This document shows, piece by piece, positions 7,785 through 17,423 of a stretch of DNA of 44,392 nt. The translations under genes and the position numbers were made by a program. The stretch is taken from the IMG/VR virus record IMGVR_UViG_3300035670_000418, positions 1-44,392 of that record. One strand, written 5' to 3'. The DNA comes from a virus. The notes beneath the pieces were generated by a model. It saw only the letters and a list, made by a program, of their open reading frames with translations, was not told where the DNA came from and searched no databases. Each line of letters starts with the position of its first letter. Positions within the stretch are counted from its first letter, which is position 1.

Positions 7785-9851
7785 TTACTGCTCGTTCGGG
7801 AGAGCCTTGCGGGTATCAGGCACCCAGGCATTCTGCTTGCGATTAAATACCAAGAATTGCGCTCCGATGGGAAGTCTAAGGTATTCCTCTTGCGTCGAAA
7901 CCACGGGCGGAATGCCCACGATGTCGATAATTGCTTGAACCTCGCGCGCCTTAAGGCGTTGGTCGTTCGAGTCCTTAACATCCAACGTGCGATCGGCCGC
8001 TTTAGTAAGCGCATCGTTTCGGATGCGATACAGCACCTGGCCGAGGCTGATTAGGTTGTTGAGGTAACCGACACGGTTTTCCAAGAATTGCGGTTCGAGG
8101 TTTAGGTATAGGTTAATGTCCTTACGCTCGGCTTCCGCCAATCTGGTGGTCTCGCGAAGTGCAATCGCTACACGAGGCGCGAGCTTTGAGATCGTCGATG
8201 CAGCCTGCTGTTGCGTACGACCGAGCTCGCCTGCAATGTTCGCGGGTATGCGGCGAGCAAGCTCCGAAGTGAGCTTCGGCACAAAGCCGATGCCTTCTTG
8301 CGCCGCTTGCCAAATCGTCGGCTCACCAAACGCACGTTCGCCAGCACTTACTGGCCCTTGGTCCGTGGTCGGTGCAGCTTCAGCCGGCGGAGCGACTTCA
8401 GGGCCCACGACCGCATCCGGTCGAACGGTGCCCGGTCCCGCAGGCACCGTGCCTGGAGTCTGCGGACCCGGACGACGCCCAGACGCATCAAGCGCACGAC
8501 GCGCGGCCAACGCATCCGTCAGGAACGGGAGGTTGTAGCCTGGAATAGTGCGAATTACGTTCTGGCCCTGCTCGTTTTTGTACATCTCCGTCGTCGGGCG
8601 AAGCAGACGAGAAGCCGCGCTCGCAATGAGGTTGTCCTCTTCCGGAGTCGTTTCACCGTCGGCATAGGCCTGCAAGAGTCCAGGAGCATTGATCACGCTC
8701 CAGTCCCACGAACCCTTACCGAACATGCTGCTCGGGCTCTTGCCGGCATTTTTGAGGATGTCGCCAAACGCCTTGCGTTGCGACTCGACGAGCTTGATGT
8801 TGCCCTCGCGAACCTGCTCACGCTCCTTCTCGGCAGCTTGGATAGCCGCCATGCGGATCGCGCGCTTGTTCTTGTCCTCTTCAGCAATAAATTGACCCAC
8901 TGCACCCGGAATCTCCGAGGCAACGGTCGCAAGACGGCTCAGTGTTGAACCGCGCAAAGGGCGGCCCTGCGCGTCGACGTTACCGGCAAGCTGCAAGCCC
9001 TTCTGGCCGAGCATCAACAGCAACTGCGCCTGACGGGATTCTTTGTCCTCGCCAAGCAGGTCGCGATACATCTGCTCGCGCTCCATTGTCGTCGCCTTCA
9101 GATCCGGCATCGCCGCTGTCGGCTGCGTTAGCATCTTCGAATAGCCCGTTTGGGCATATTGAAGAAGCTCTGGCGGCAGGCGCATGCCAAGGGAGGAAGT
9201 GTCCTCGTCTAAGGAAGGTTCTTCGTCATCCGAGGTCACGCCTTCCTCACCGGACCCCTGGTAAAAACGCTGAACGTACCCACCATCCTTCATCTGGATG
9301 GGCGGCATGCCTTCCGGCGGGATCGGCTGACCGTCCGGTCCCATCATGGGACCAGGAGCCATACCGCCTCCGGGAGCAGGACCGGCGGCGGCAAGAAGCG
9401 CGGCCATATCGCCGGGTGGCGGCGCGGCTGCGCCAGGAGGAATTGGCGGAGCGCCCGGAGGCGGAGCTCCCATAGCAGCTCCCGGAGGCGGCGGCATTGG
9501 AGGCTGTGGCCCTTGGACCATGGGCTGTGATTGCGGCAACGCGCCAAGCCCAGCGCCTTGCGCCAGCACTGGCTGGAGCATCGCAAGCACAGACTCGGGG
9601 GTCTCGGCAGCGGCCGGGTACCCCACGAGATCAGCCAATTCTTCGCGACGCGCGTCGATAGAGCGCATATCGCCACGGAGATTGTTCATGAGGATCTCAG
9701 GCGAATCGGGACGGCGATCGAGGACCTCGGCAGCCGAGTTTTCCTCGTCCGCATCCTCCTCCTCGCCCATCTCGTCTTCCATCTCATCGAGGAAGCCCTG
9801 CATGATGCCGACGTTCTCTACGTCGTCCAACATTTCTCTTGCCTTTGCCAT
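7785..9851 (-). CDS. Large acidic/Pro-rich virion protein, probable ejection protein
   Basis: This 688-aa protein starts at an ATG at 9851 after AAGGGG. The first 60 residues are strongly acidic (MEDEMGEEEDADEE). Residues about 95-185 are Pro/Gly/Ala-rich and low complexity. Then comes MKDGGYVQRFYQG, one of several Gly-Gly motifs shared across this genome. The rest is mainly helical, with a charged stretch around AAIQAAEKEREQVREG and a C-terminal domain ending in KALPNEQ. It lies between two other very large genes with short gaps, implying one transcript and likely shared virion location. No enzyme signature is visible. A role as an internal virion protein is inferred from size, composition and neighbours. 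Confidence 0.55.
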   Translation of the reverse strand: MAKAREMLDDVENVGIMQGFLDEMEDEMGEEEDADEENSAAEVLDRRPDSPEILMNNLRGDMRSIDARREELADLVGYPAAAETPESVLAMLQPVLAQGAGLGALPQSQPMVQGPQPPMPPPPGAAMGAPPPGAPPIPPGAAAPPPGDMAALLAAAGPAPGGGMAPGPMMGPDGQPIPPEGMPPIQMKDGGYVQRFYQGSGEEGVTSDDEEPSLDEDTSSLGMRLPPELLQYAQTGYSKMLTQPTAAMPDLKATTMEREQMYRDLLGEDKESRQAQLLLMLGQKGLQLAGNVDAQGRPLRGSTLSRLATVASEIPGAVGQFIAEEDKNKRAIRMAAIQAAEKEREQVREGNIKLVESQRKAFGDILKNAGKSPSSMFGKGSWDWSVINAPGLLQAYADGETTPEEDNLIASAASRLLRPTTEMYKNEQGQNVIRTIPGYNLPFLTDALAARRALDASGRRPGPQTPGTVPAGPGTVRPDAVVGPEVAPPAEAAPTTDQGPVSAGERAFGEPTIWQAAQEGIGFVPKLTSELARRIPANIAGELGRTQQQAASTISKLAPRVAIALRETTRLAEAERKDINLYLNLEPQFLENRVGYLNNLISLGQVLYRIRNDALTKAADRTLDVKDSNDQRLKAREVQAIIDIVGIPPVVSTQEEYLRLPIGAQFLVFNRKQNAWVPDTRKALPNEQ

Positions 9852-9860
9852 ATCGACCCC

Positions 9861-12392
9861 TTAGATGATTCCGGCCTTCTGGGCACCCGCTAGAGTACCT
9901 ACTGCGCCAAGTCCAATGCCCACGGCCTGTTGGAACGGGCTTGCTGATGGAACGCTCGAGACCTGCGTCGACATCTGCGTCGACGGTGCGCCGCGATAAA
10001 TGTCCGACAAGAACCCGATTTGCTGGTACGGAGCATAGATCTGCTGAAGCTGCGTTGCACGCTGCGCATCGATGCCCTGTTGTGCCAGTGCCTGCTGCGC
10101 CTGACCGACGTTGTAGAGCATGTTGATGTCGCTTTGGTTCATGGCCTGCGCCGTCTGGCCCAAAGCCGCCTGTTGCACGCCAAGTTGGCCAAGCTGACCG
10201 CCCAATGCGCCAAGGCCTTGAGCCATGCTTTGACCAATACCGAACTGCTGGCCGGCGAGAGCGCCGATGCCCTGTCCTAGGTTTTGGAACGTGTTCGCCT
10301 GCTGTCCGTAGATGCCTGCGGCCGTCTGTGCCACCTGCCCACGCTGCGCCGCTTGCGACGCCAGTAGGTTGGAGATGTTTTGCTGGATGTTGGCTTCTTG
10401 GCCAGCAAGCGCGCCTGTCTGTGCAGCAAGGTTGCCGTAGTTTTGAGCGGCTTGCTGATAGATGTTCGCGGCCGATTGGCCAAGCTGTGCTTGTTGCACA
10501 CCTAACTGACCAAGGCCTTGGCCTGCAGCGACCTGGTTCTGCGCAAGATTGCCGTAAAGGCCTGCTGCGGCCTGCCCAAGCTGTGCCTGTTGTACGGCCT
10601 GCTGACCGATCGTAGTGCCGGCCTGCATGCCCAGTTGAGCACCAGTAATGCCGTACTGTGATTGTGCCTGCTGGTTCGCCAACGCCGCTTGTTGTGCAAG
10701 CTGGGCGTTTTGCTGTGCCGTGGCCATTTCGGCTTGCTGGTTCGCCAACGCCGCCTGGAGCGCGGCTGATTGGTTCATGCCCTGCGCTTGCAACTGGTTA
10801 GCGGCACTCTGCACGCGCGCCTGTTGATCGGCATTGAGGTTGGCAAGCGCCGTTTGCAATCCGACCTGCGTGCCGAGCTCCTGCACACCTAGCTTGGCAG
10901 CAAGATTCTGCTGGCCTACGTTTAATTCGGCTTGCTGGTTAGCAAGGGCTGCCTGCAACGCCTGTTCCGCAGACATGCCCTGCGCTTGCAACACGGCCGC
11001 TTGGTTTTGAACATTGGCCTGTTGCTGCGAAGACAAGTTGGCCAAAGCGACCTGAAGGCCCGTTTGCGCGCCCAACTGCTGCACACCGAGCGCCGATGCG
11101 AGGTTTTGCTGGCCGACGGTAAGTCCGGCCTGCTGGTTTGCTTGTTGTGCAGCAAGACTCGCCTGCTGTTCGACGTTGAACTGCTGTTGCGCCTGTTGAT
11201 AGGCCTCTTGCAGCCCACGCGCGCGGATATCTGACTGAAGTTGAGCCAGATTACGAGCCGCCTCGGCTTCTACGACACCTTCGCGCTCGCCACCAAAGGC
11301 GCCGGTACGAACGGCCTGTGCCGCACGTCCCTGCCGAGCAATTTGATCCGCACGCTCTGCTTCGCGAAGCTGAATGTCCAAAACACCCTGAACATAGGGT
11401 GACATGTAACGATTTAAGACGTCTCCGCCAGTAACAGAGCCCGTTCTGACCTGTGGCGCGTTAGCTAACTGATAAGCGGACAAACTCGGCGCAAAACCGG
11501 TCTGTGCAGCCGCCATTTGAGGGGCTGTGATCTCTCGTCCAGCAACATCCCGCACCGGACCGCGTTGGAAAAACTCCAAATCGGGACGATAGTTGGTCTG
11601 CGCGGCCTGAATGTCTCTCGCGGATACTTGTTGGGCATTGACGGCCCCAGGACCTGCCATTTGCGCGGCCGTAACGGTCGGAGCCGGCCCAAGTTGCGCT
11701 GCGCGGCCCAACATTGCCTGCGAAGCGGCAAAATCCGCACCCGCAGCGCCCAATGCCAAGCGCTGTGCGCCTGTAAGTCCCGCAATACCCTGTCCAATAG
11801 CGGCAGTAGCAGGCTCCAAATCGGCTTGCGACGAGAGCGCAGCCATGTTTTGGGCCGTGGCCAGTGCTCCAAGGCCCGTTTCAACGTCTTGATATGCCCC
11901 GCCCAGACGAGCAGTGACGTCGGAGGCCGCCGCACGCTTGGCAGCCTCGTCTAAGTAGCCTAAACCAACACCAAGTTGGCCTACACCAGAGGTAATTCCG
12001 GTTCCGGCCAGCGCGGCGTTCTGCATTGCACGCTGTGCATCAGTAAATTGAGCTCGGGTATCCGCTCCACGGAGCACATCGGCCGCTTCAGCGGTCGTTT
12101 GCACGCCAGCGCCGACGCCCTGATTCGCCGCCTGTATATACGGCATGTATGAGCCGACGCCGAGTCCCTCGGCCGCGCCCATCGCCGCCAACTGCGCAGG
12201 CGAAAAGCCGGCTACTTGGTAGCCCGGAAGCTGCTGCGAAAGCGGGGTTGTCGTACCAATGACTTCACCGGTGACAGGATCGCGCTTGACGTTAAACGCC
12301 AAGTCGCGTGCTTGTCTCAAAAGATCAAGCTTATAGGCTTCAATCTCCGGTGATTCGGAGACAATTTGTTGGGTAACTGAAGTTTCTGCCAT
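9861..12392 (-). CDS. Ala/Gln-rich repeat virion protein, probable internal/ejection protein
   Basis: This 843-aa protein is dominated by Ala, Gln, Gly and Leu. After an N-terminal segment come SPYVQGVLDIQ and TGAFGGEREGVV, phrases I remember from abundant marine-phage virion proteins. Two almost perfect 66-residue repeats follow (residues 424-489 and 490-555, each with VGQQNLA, LGVQ and LQAQGM). A looser Gln/Ala/Gly series follows with elements such as QLGQ-A-A-IY. The pattern predicts long amphipathic helices, perhaps a rod or trimeric bundle. The C-terminus GIGLGAVGTLAGAQKAG is hydrophobic and glycine-rich. No catalytic motif is present. Position among the large late genes suggests a DNA-ejection or tail-interior component. 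Confidence 0.6.
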   Translation of the reverse strand: MAETSVTQQIVSESPEIEAYKLDLLRQARDLAFNVKRDPVTGEVIGTTTPLSQQLPGYQVAGFSPAQLAAMGAAEGLGVGSYMPYIQAANQGVGAGVQTTAEAADVLRGADTRAQFTDAQRAMQNAALAGTGITSGVGQLGVGLGYLDEAAKRAAASDVTARLGGAYQDVETGLGALATAQNMAALSSQADLEPATAAIGQGIAGLTGAQRLALGAAGADFAASQAMLGRAAQLGPAPTVTAAQMAGPGAVNAQQVSARDIQAAQTNYRPDLEFFQRGPVRDVAGREITAPQMAAAQTGFAPSLSAYQLANAPQVRTGSVTGGDVLNRYMSPYVQGVLDIQLREAERADQIARQGRAAQAVRTGAFGGEREGVVEAEAARNLAQLQSDIRARGLQEAYQQAQQQFNVEQQASLAAQQANQQAGLTVGQQNLASALGVQQLGAQTGLQVALANLSSQQQANVQNQAAVLQAQGMSAEQALQAALANQQAELNVGQQNLAAKLGVQELGTQVGLQTALANLNADQQARVQSAANQLQAQGMNQSAALQAALANQQAEMATAQQNAQLAQQAALANQQAQSQYGITGAQLGMQAGTTIGQQAVQQAQLGQAAAGLYGNLAQNQVAAGQGLGQLGVQQAQLGQSAANIYQQAAQNYGNLAAQTGALAGQEANIQQNISNLLASQAAQRGQVAQTAAGIYGQQANTFQNLGQGIGALAGQQFGIGQSMAQGLGALGGQLGQLGVQQAALGQTAQAMNQSDINMLYNVGQAQQALAQQGIDAQRATQLQQIYAPYQQIGFLSDIYRGAPSTQMSTQVSSVPSASPFQQAVGIGLGAVGTLAGAQKAGII
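10728..11123 (-). repeat. Two 198-base tandem coding repeats
   Basis: Within the Ala/Gln-rich gene, 11123-10926 and 10925-10728 encode two adjacent 66-residue units. They align without gaps and share VGQQNLA, LGVQ, LANL, LQAQGM and ALANQQAE at identical offsets. This indicates duplication of a 198-base segment. Confidence 0.8.
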
Positions 12393-12398
12393 GGATTC

Positions 12399-14408
12399 TT
12401 ACCCCTTCACCGGTCCGCCTTCGAGCTTTTTCATCAAGGCGTACATGCGTTTTGCGCCCTTGCGGCGGCTACCGCCTCCGGCGTTGCGAACGGCCTTGGC
12501 CGTAAATACAAACTCACCATCCGACAGCATCGCCGGAATAGAGTCAGAAGTGCCCGTGCCAGGACCGTTAATCGGGCCTGTTTTACGGGGGAAATGCGTT
12601 GGCTTTGGGTCGCCGCCCTTGTTCATGTATACCGGTTGCTGCACTGGGGCAGACAAATCAGGAATACCGTAAAGGTCTTCGACGTTGTATGGCTGCGGCA
12701 CGCCCGTCGGCATCATCGTAATGCCGCGCGGGGTGTACACCGGAATGCGTGTTCCGGGAGGCATGCTTGGCGAAGCCGTCGGCACGAACGGATCATACGC
12801 TCGTGGCATGCCTTCAACACGGCCCAACGTACCACCAAAGAGCTGCGGGTTGTCGCGAATAAACTGCGAACCGCCGTAGGCGCGATCAAACAATGGGTTT
12901 TCGTTGACGGGCTCAGTCTTAAAGCCGCCCGTCAATGCGCCAACGCCCACAGCAGTAAGTGCCGCCGGAGCGTAACGACCCAGCGTAGTAGTGGCGTTCG
13001 GGTTGACCAGGAATGCGTCTTTGAACGTCTGGAAAGACGGCATGTTGGCGAATTCGTTCAAACGGCCGCCAATCGTCTGCGCAGGGGTAATCGGTAGCCC
13101 CGTTGCCGCGTCGACAGGGTAGTCATCAGGCAACTTACTGAATGGATTCAGTCGATCAAAGAAGCTCTTACCGGCCACTTGGCCAGAAGCAGCGGTGCCC
13201 ACGGCTCCCGGAGCGCCAGCGGCGACTTGCTGGGCCGCCGGAGCAGTCGTGTAGTCGCTCGGCGGAAGCTCTCCGATGCCACGCTGGATGGGAGCTTGTT
13301 CGGAAGGGGCGGCCTGTGTCGGAGCTTGGCCAGTGGCGCTTTCAACGGGAGTCTGCTCTGGCTTAAATGTAAGCCCGGTCATGGCACCCTGCTGCAAGCC
13401 CATGCGAAGAGCGTCCTGGGTGCTCATGCCAGCCGCCTTACCAAGAGCCGCGCTCGTCACACCCGCACCAATGCCTTGCGCGAGCTTACCGCCCTCGGTG
13501 ACACCGGGGATCTTGCTCGCAAACTTTGCCACGGTCTCAACAGGATTAAAGTTGCCGATTTTACCGCCCGCACCGAAGTACGAGGTCGCGGCGGAGATCA
13601 GGGCATCCTTTACGTTACCGCCCGCACCGAGCGTGGTCGCAGCGGAGGCCGTCGCGGCAGCCGCTGCCGAAGACATTACGCCAATGCCTGCTGGGCCGAG
13701 GACCGTGGCCAATGCAACGGTCGCCACGACACGTACGATCGGATTCTTAAGAAGACTCTTAACTGCCTTTTTAATGCTCTTGAAGAGTTTCTTGAGGAAA
13801 AACTCAGGAAGGCCAGTACGGGGGTTGACCGTGCCAGATCCGCCAAAGGCTTTAAGCAATCGAGCTTCGACCGGCGTAATGTGCGCCAGCATTGTGTCGC
13901 CATTGCGGCCCTGGGAGGCCAGGTACTTGGCCACATCGGCCAACCCGCCTTCAGCCATGGGCATTGGTCCGAGGTCCGCGACCTCTGGTGCCATTTGCAT
14001 AGGCGCTTGAGCGCCAGCCGAACGCATGTCACGGTACTCGTTGAGCACCATGATCGCCATGCCAAGATAGGCCGGATCGTAGGCCTCCGGTAGGTCATCC
14101 TCTTCCATCATGCCCGATTCAATCAAGCGCTGACGGAGCTGTGGATACTCCTGGGGGTTCTGAGACATGTACTCGAGAACATCGAGCAACGAAGCAACTT
14201 CTGCGGCGCTGAGGTCAAGATCCCCCAGCGCGTCTTGAACGGCCCTTTTGACTTCGGCAACTTGTGCAGGCCCGTTTTGGGTCAGCCCCAACGCCGAAAG
14301 CGCGGCATCGTATGAGTCCGCACTAGAAACGAACGGGAGCTGCTGGGGAGGAGCCGGATTTTGCATGTCCTGCCCCGGAGGCAGACCCACGATGCCTTCA
14401 TTTTCCAT
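12399..14408 (-). CDS. Large virion protein with tape-measure-like C-terminal motif
   Basis: I place the start at the ATG at 14408, with AAGGA eight bases upstream, giving 669 aa; the longer frame to 14444 lacks support. Residues about 145-180 hold MAEGGLADVAKYLASQG and a phrase HITPVEARLLKA that I recall from other phages. A basic FFLKKLFKSIKKAVKSLLKN segment is followed by hydrophobic VVATVALATVLGPAGIGV and an Ala-rich stretch, a likely membrane-active region. The C-terminus has GPGTGTSDSIPAMLSDGEFV followed by AVRNAGGG and KRMYALMKKLEGG. In my memory this sequence closes many phage tail tape-measure and internal virion proteins. Together this suggests an ejection or inner-tail protein. Confidence 0.6.
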   Translation of the reverse strand: MENEGIVGLPPGQDMQNPAPPQQLPFVSSADSYDAALSALGLTQNGPAQVAEVKRAVQDALGDLDLSAAEVASLLDVLEYMSQNPQEYPQLRQRLIESGMMEEDDLPEAYDPAYLGMAIMVLNEYRDMRSAGAQAPMQMAPEVADLGPMPMAEGGLADVAKYLASQGRNGDTMLAHITPVEARLLKAFGGSGTVNPRTGLPEFFLKKLFKSIKKAVKSLLKNPIVRVVATVALATVLGPAGIGVMSSAAAAATASAATTLGAGGNVKDALISAATSYFGAGGKIGNFNPVETVAKFASKIPGVTEGGKLAQGIGAGVTSAALGKAAGMSTQDALRMGLQQGAMTGLTFKPEQTPVESATGQAPTQAAPSEQAPIQRGIGELPPSDYTTAPAAQQVAAGAPGAVGTAASGQVAGKSFFDRLNPFSKLPDDYPVDAATGLPITPAQTIGGRLNEFANMPSFQTFKDAFLVNPNATTTLGRYAPAALTAVGVGALTGGFKTEPVNENPLFDRAYGGSQFIRDNPQLFGGTLGRVEGMPRAYDPFVPTASPSMPPGTRIPVYTPRGITMMPTGVPQPYNVEDLYGIPDLSAPVQQPVYMNKGGDPKPTHFPRKTGPINGPGTGTSDSIPAMLSDGEFVFTAKAVRNAGGGSRRKGAKRMYALMKKLEGGPVKG

Positions 14409-14516
14409 AGGTGTCCTTTCCAGTTTGTGCCGAAGACCCAACAAGGGGTCGCGCGCCGGGAAAGGACGCGGATATGGCGCTGATTATGGGCCAAGTTGTC
14501 AAGCGTTGTCCACTTG
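14409..14516 (-). promoter_or_regulatory. 108-base gap with possible weak promoter and hairpin
   Basis: This is one of the longest gaps in the leftward block. Reading leftward, a perfect -35-like TTGACA occurs at 14502-14497, but the best -10-like sequences (ATATCC, or CATAAT at short spacing) are not at 17 bases. Further down, GACCC-CTTGTT-GGGTC forms a 5-base-pair hairpin, followed by AAGGACACCT before the ATG. The gap may hold a secondary promoter for the large virion genes; the evidence is weak. Confidence 0.2.
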
Positions 14517-14849
14517 TCACGAGCGGTCGATCTCTAGGTAAGAGAGGTAGAAGTCGACGTCCGAGACACTAGCCGTCACCTTCAAAACATCCCCTGCAAT
14601 CAGCACACATGGCACACCAGAGAAGATGTCAAGCGTCTGGCTTGTCGGCAATACGTACGACTTCAGGAGTTTGTACGGCGTTGCTCCACCTGCTGGATAA
14701 ACAGCCGCACTGACCGTGGCCGCGTTGGCATTGTCGTTTGTGACTCGCAACGACGAAAGAACCGCGTTGTTGGCGGCCGGTGCCGTGTAGATGGCGCTTT
14801 CGGTAGCAGCACTCGGAGTTAAGTATTGGCGAAGGTATTTGTTTGCCAC
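14517..14849 (-). CDS. Small beta-rich virion protein
   Basis: This 110-aa protein starts at GTG (14849), one base after the upstream stop. It has alternating beta-strand patterns (AIYTAPAANNAVLSSLRVTN, DVLKVTASVSDVDFYLSYLEI), typical of a small beta-sandwich. I recall similar short proteins in tail or virion gene clusters of podoviruses. It is encoded directly after the C1q-like protein and before the large ejection-type genes, so a role as virion decoration or tail accessory is likely. It has no membrane segment, Cys pair or catalytic motif. Confidence 0.65.
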   Translation of the reverse strand: MANKYLRQYLTPSAATESAIYTAPAANNAVLSSLRVTNDNANAATVSAAVYPAGGATPYKLLKSYVLPTSQTLDIFSGVPCVLIAGDVLKVTASVSDVDFYLSYLEIDRS

Positions 14850-14850
14850 G

Positions 14851-15564
14851 TTACACCGCTGAGACGAAGTTAACGGTCATGATGACCGAAGGGATCGCAG
14901 GGCGCGTTGGTGACGTACCCGCAGCGTAGTGCTCTAAGTACACATCAAGGCTATCGGACCACCATGCAATCTGTAGGTAGTTTGCAGAGGGGTCCGTCAC
15001 CGTAAAAATGCCCGTGATTGCAGGCACTATGTGGGCCCAAATCGTCGAGCTCTTACGAACAGGGATATCAAATCGCGTATTGCTCAATGCGTAATTCACG
15101 CCGGTATCTTTGGCCCAAACCTCGAACTCTGCCGCTGTGTTGCCACGGTTAGTCACCTGAAGAGTGAACGTGACTAGGTAACGACCCGAGCAAGGAACAT
15201 AGATCTTGCTGTTATCGACCACCCGAATACCAGAGGACGAGTCAACAGATGAGTACGTCAATAGGTTTTCGCTGGTGATCCCAGCGTTGGACTGATCTGC
15301 GTCAGAGATCAGCATCGCATTCGGCAGGCTGATACCGTTACTGATCTGAAAGCCGCGCACGCCACCAGCAAAGCCCCCGCCTGCGCCAGAACCCGCCGCG
15401 AACCACGAACCGGCTCCCGCTTTGTCGTCACTAACGGTCGGCGTGTAGCTATTATTAAGCTGAAAAATAACCTGTTCGAGCGAACGCACGAGCTGGTTGA
15501 ACTGTTCTGCGCTGTACCCTGCTGTCGCTGCGTTGGGAAGACGGACGTTAAAGATCTTGCTCAT
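14851..15564 (-). CDS. Jelly-roll/C1q-like virion structural protein
   Basis: This 237-aa protein has an ATG at 15564 overlapping the nozzle gene stop by four bases (ATGA). The N-terminal 45 residues (FNVRLPNAATAGYSAEQFNQ, then a helical stretch) look like an assembly or attachment segment. A Gly/Ala-rich linker GSGAGGGFAGG follows. The C-terminal part reads IYVPCSGRYLVTFTLQV and FEVWAKDTGVN, ending in PAIPSVIMTVNFVSAV, a strand pattern typical of C1q/TNF-like beta sandwiches. Translational coupling to the nozzle protein suggests that the two assemble together at the tail tip. Confidence 0.65.
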   Translation of the reverse strand: MSKIFNVRLPNAATAGYSAEQFNQLVRSLEQVIFQLNNSYTPTVSDDKAGAGSWFAAGSGAGGGFAGGVRGFQISNGISLPNAMLISDADQSNAGITSENLLTYSSVDSSSGIRVVDNSKIYVPCSGRYLVTFTLQVTNRGNTAAEFEVWAKDTGVNYALSNTRFDIPVRKSSTIWAHIVPAITGIFTVTDPSANYLQIAWWSDSLDVYLEHYAAGTSPTRPAIPSVIMTVNFVSAV

Positions 15565-17414
15565 CGCAAGCCGTCCGGCTGGATATCGACACGCATCGTG
15601 CCAAAGCGCCAGTTCGTGTCAACATCCGTACTTTCAATCCGCAGACTAATCTGCCGTCCACGCGCCCGAGTATCGACTTTATCCGTCGTAGGAGTGATCA
15701 CATAAGGATCCAGTGAGCTCGGAACCGCAGAGGACTGCGGGTAGGGTCGGAGGAGCAAGTGAACAACCAGATCGCCCTCCTGATTCTTGAAGTCCGGGAT
15801 AAATCGACGCATGTACAGCATCTGATCGCCATCGCCGATATCAAAGTAACCAGACTTAACGTAGGACGTGATGGGCGCGCCATCGGCGTTCTTCCCGTCC
15901 TCTTGGTTGTAAATCCGAGAGCGCCCCGGCGTTAGTCCGTGGATCGTGGTCAACGTCGCTTCGGTCCCGTCCGGGTCATACGTGGTTGCAAGTGGCTTGT
16001 TGAACACACCAAGGTCCAGCCATGCCGTGCGAGGCATCGTGCCCACGGACCATACGTTTTCTAGGTAATTAAGCGTGACAAAGCGATTGATGTAGTCGCT
16101 ATCCGCCGTGCAATACCACCAAGTAACCTCGTTGAACTGTGTATTAATTCCGACATGTACTTTTTCGGCTTGAATAAGGTTGATGTCGTCGTATATGTAG
16201 TCCTGAACAGAACATGCGAGCTTCTTGACGGTACCGTCAAAGACGAAGAACGCGTCCTTGCCCATCCAATACGCCACGCCGTTTACGTCTGCCGACGCAT
16301 GAGGACCAATAAGGCCGCAATTTGCACCCAACTGTTGAAACCCAAACGTATACGGCGGCCCGACGTACTGCATGCTGTGCAAAGCCGTGTCCGTCCAGAT
16401 CAAAATCTGGCCACGCGACCGTAATGCGGAAATAATCTCGTTTCCGTCGGTTAACCGCTGGCCGCCGGCCGTGTTAGTAGCGGTTGCAGCGAATGTATTA
16501 AGGTCTTCTTGGTTCGAAAAGCGCACAAACATGGTGTCCTGCGTGCTTGGGGTGCCGATCGTTGATTCAGTACCAAAACACACCAAGTGCCGGTCTGGGG
16601 TAGACACCAACGCGTACTTGCTTTTGGTCGGAGCGCCAGAAATAGCCGAAGCACGAGTGCTGACACCTGAGTTGGGGTCCCACTCGTAAATTCCCCCGTC
16701 CACTAGCTGCAATATGAGCTTTTCGCCAAAGTTATCGAACTGCCAAACACTAGAGTTTAATGCAAGGGCGGCAGATGCCGGTCGAGGTGTTCCCCATGTA
16801 CTAAGCCCCCACGTGCCGGTGCCCCAACCAAAGTCAAAATAGCTTACATCCGACCCTACCGTGATCTGGTAGGCCGCATCGGCCGTTCCCGCCGCCGTTG
16901 CCGTGCTGGTCGCTGCAACGGGGGATTGAATAACGTACTCCCCCGTACTGATGACCTCGGTGATCTCAAACTCACCGGTCAAACTGGCGTTTGGAATGCC
17001 GCCTGGGTCGCCAGTAACGCTAGAAAGGGTGACGAAATCCCCGACAATACACCCATGTGCCGTGTCGTTGACCACGACACGGGTTTCGGTGTCCACGGTG
17101 TCGAAGGTAACGCCAGTTTCGGTGTCTCGGATAGGGGTGATGTCCGACCAATTACCCCCGTAATAGATGTAAACCTTGCGGTTGGTACCCACCACAAGGT
17201 AAGGAACGCCTTCGAGGTCGTTCCAGGCATACACTTCGCTGGGCATTCCGACCAAATAGACCGGGGAATCCCCAAACTGCGTCCAGCCGCCCATTTTTTC
17301 GGGCAAGCCATACCTAAAACGGATGTAATCGGAGTCGATCCAGCCGCCTTCTGCGCCGTATTCGGTGTTCTGCTTGTCTACACCCGGCTTGAGAAACAGT
17401 CTGAAGTATGCCAT
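15561..17414 (-). CDS. Tail nozzle / DNA-stabilisation protein, P22 gp10-like
   Basis: This 617-aa beta-rich protein begins MAYFRLFLKPGVDKQNTEYG. It contains repeated blade-like segments with WxxG and YVVGTNRKVYIY patterns (EVYAWNDLEG, YLVVGTN, GGIYEWDPNSG, RHLVCFGTES, ILIWTDTALHSMQYVG), as expected of the propeller-like nozzle proteins that close podovirus tails (packaged-DNA stabilisation family, P22 gp10/T7 gp12-type). Length fits that family. It precedes, with a 4-base overlap, a jelly-roll protein that may be its partner. A FGWGTGTWGLSTWG Trp/Gly motif resembles the N-terminus of the 321-aa repeat protein in this genome. Function is assigned by pattern and context. Confidence 0.7.
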   Translation of the reverse strand: MAYFRLFLKPGVDKQNTEYGAEGGWIDSDYIRFRYGLPEKMGGWTQFGDSPVYLVGMPSEVYAWNDLEGVPYLVVGTNRKVYIYYGGNWSDITPIRDTETGVTFDTVDTETRVVVNDTAHGCIVGDFVTLSSVTGDPGGIPNASLTGEFEITEVISTGEYVIQSPVAATSTATAAGTADAAYQITVGSDVSYFDFGWGTGTWGLSTWGTPRPASAALALNSSVWQFDNFGEKLILQLVDGGIYEWDPNSGVSTRASAISGAPTKSKYALVSTPDRHLVCFGTESTIGTPSTQDTMFVRFSNQEDLNTFAATATNTAGGQRLTDGNEIISALRSRGQILIWTDTALHSMQYVGPPYTFGFQQLGANCGLIGPHASADVNGVAYWMGKDAFFVFDGTVKKLACSVQDYIYDDINLIQAEKVHVGINTQFNEVTWWYCTADSDYINRFVTLNYLENVWSVGTMPRTAWLDLGVFNKPLATTYDPDGTEATLTTIHGLTPGRSRIYNQEDGKNADGAPITSYVKSGYFDIGDGDQMLYMRRFIPDFKNQEGDLVVHLLLRPYPQSSAVPSSLDPYVITPTTDKVDTRARGRQISLRIESTDVDTNWRFGTMRVDIQPDGLR

Positions 17415-17423
17415 GGCTGCATA

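Noticed and set aside
8211-8948. 245-codon rightward open frame
   Set aside because: Arg-rich antisense shadow within the 688-aa virion gene.
13179-14093. 304-codon rightward open frame opposite the 669-aa virion gene
   Set aside because: Arg/Ser/Gly-rich antisense frame without a convincing start; the leftward gene carries conserved phage motifs over the same interval.
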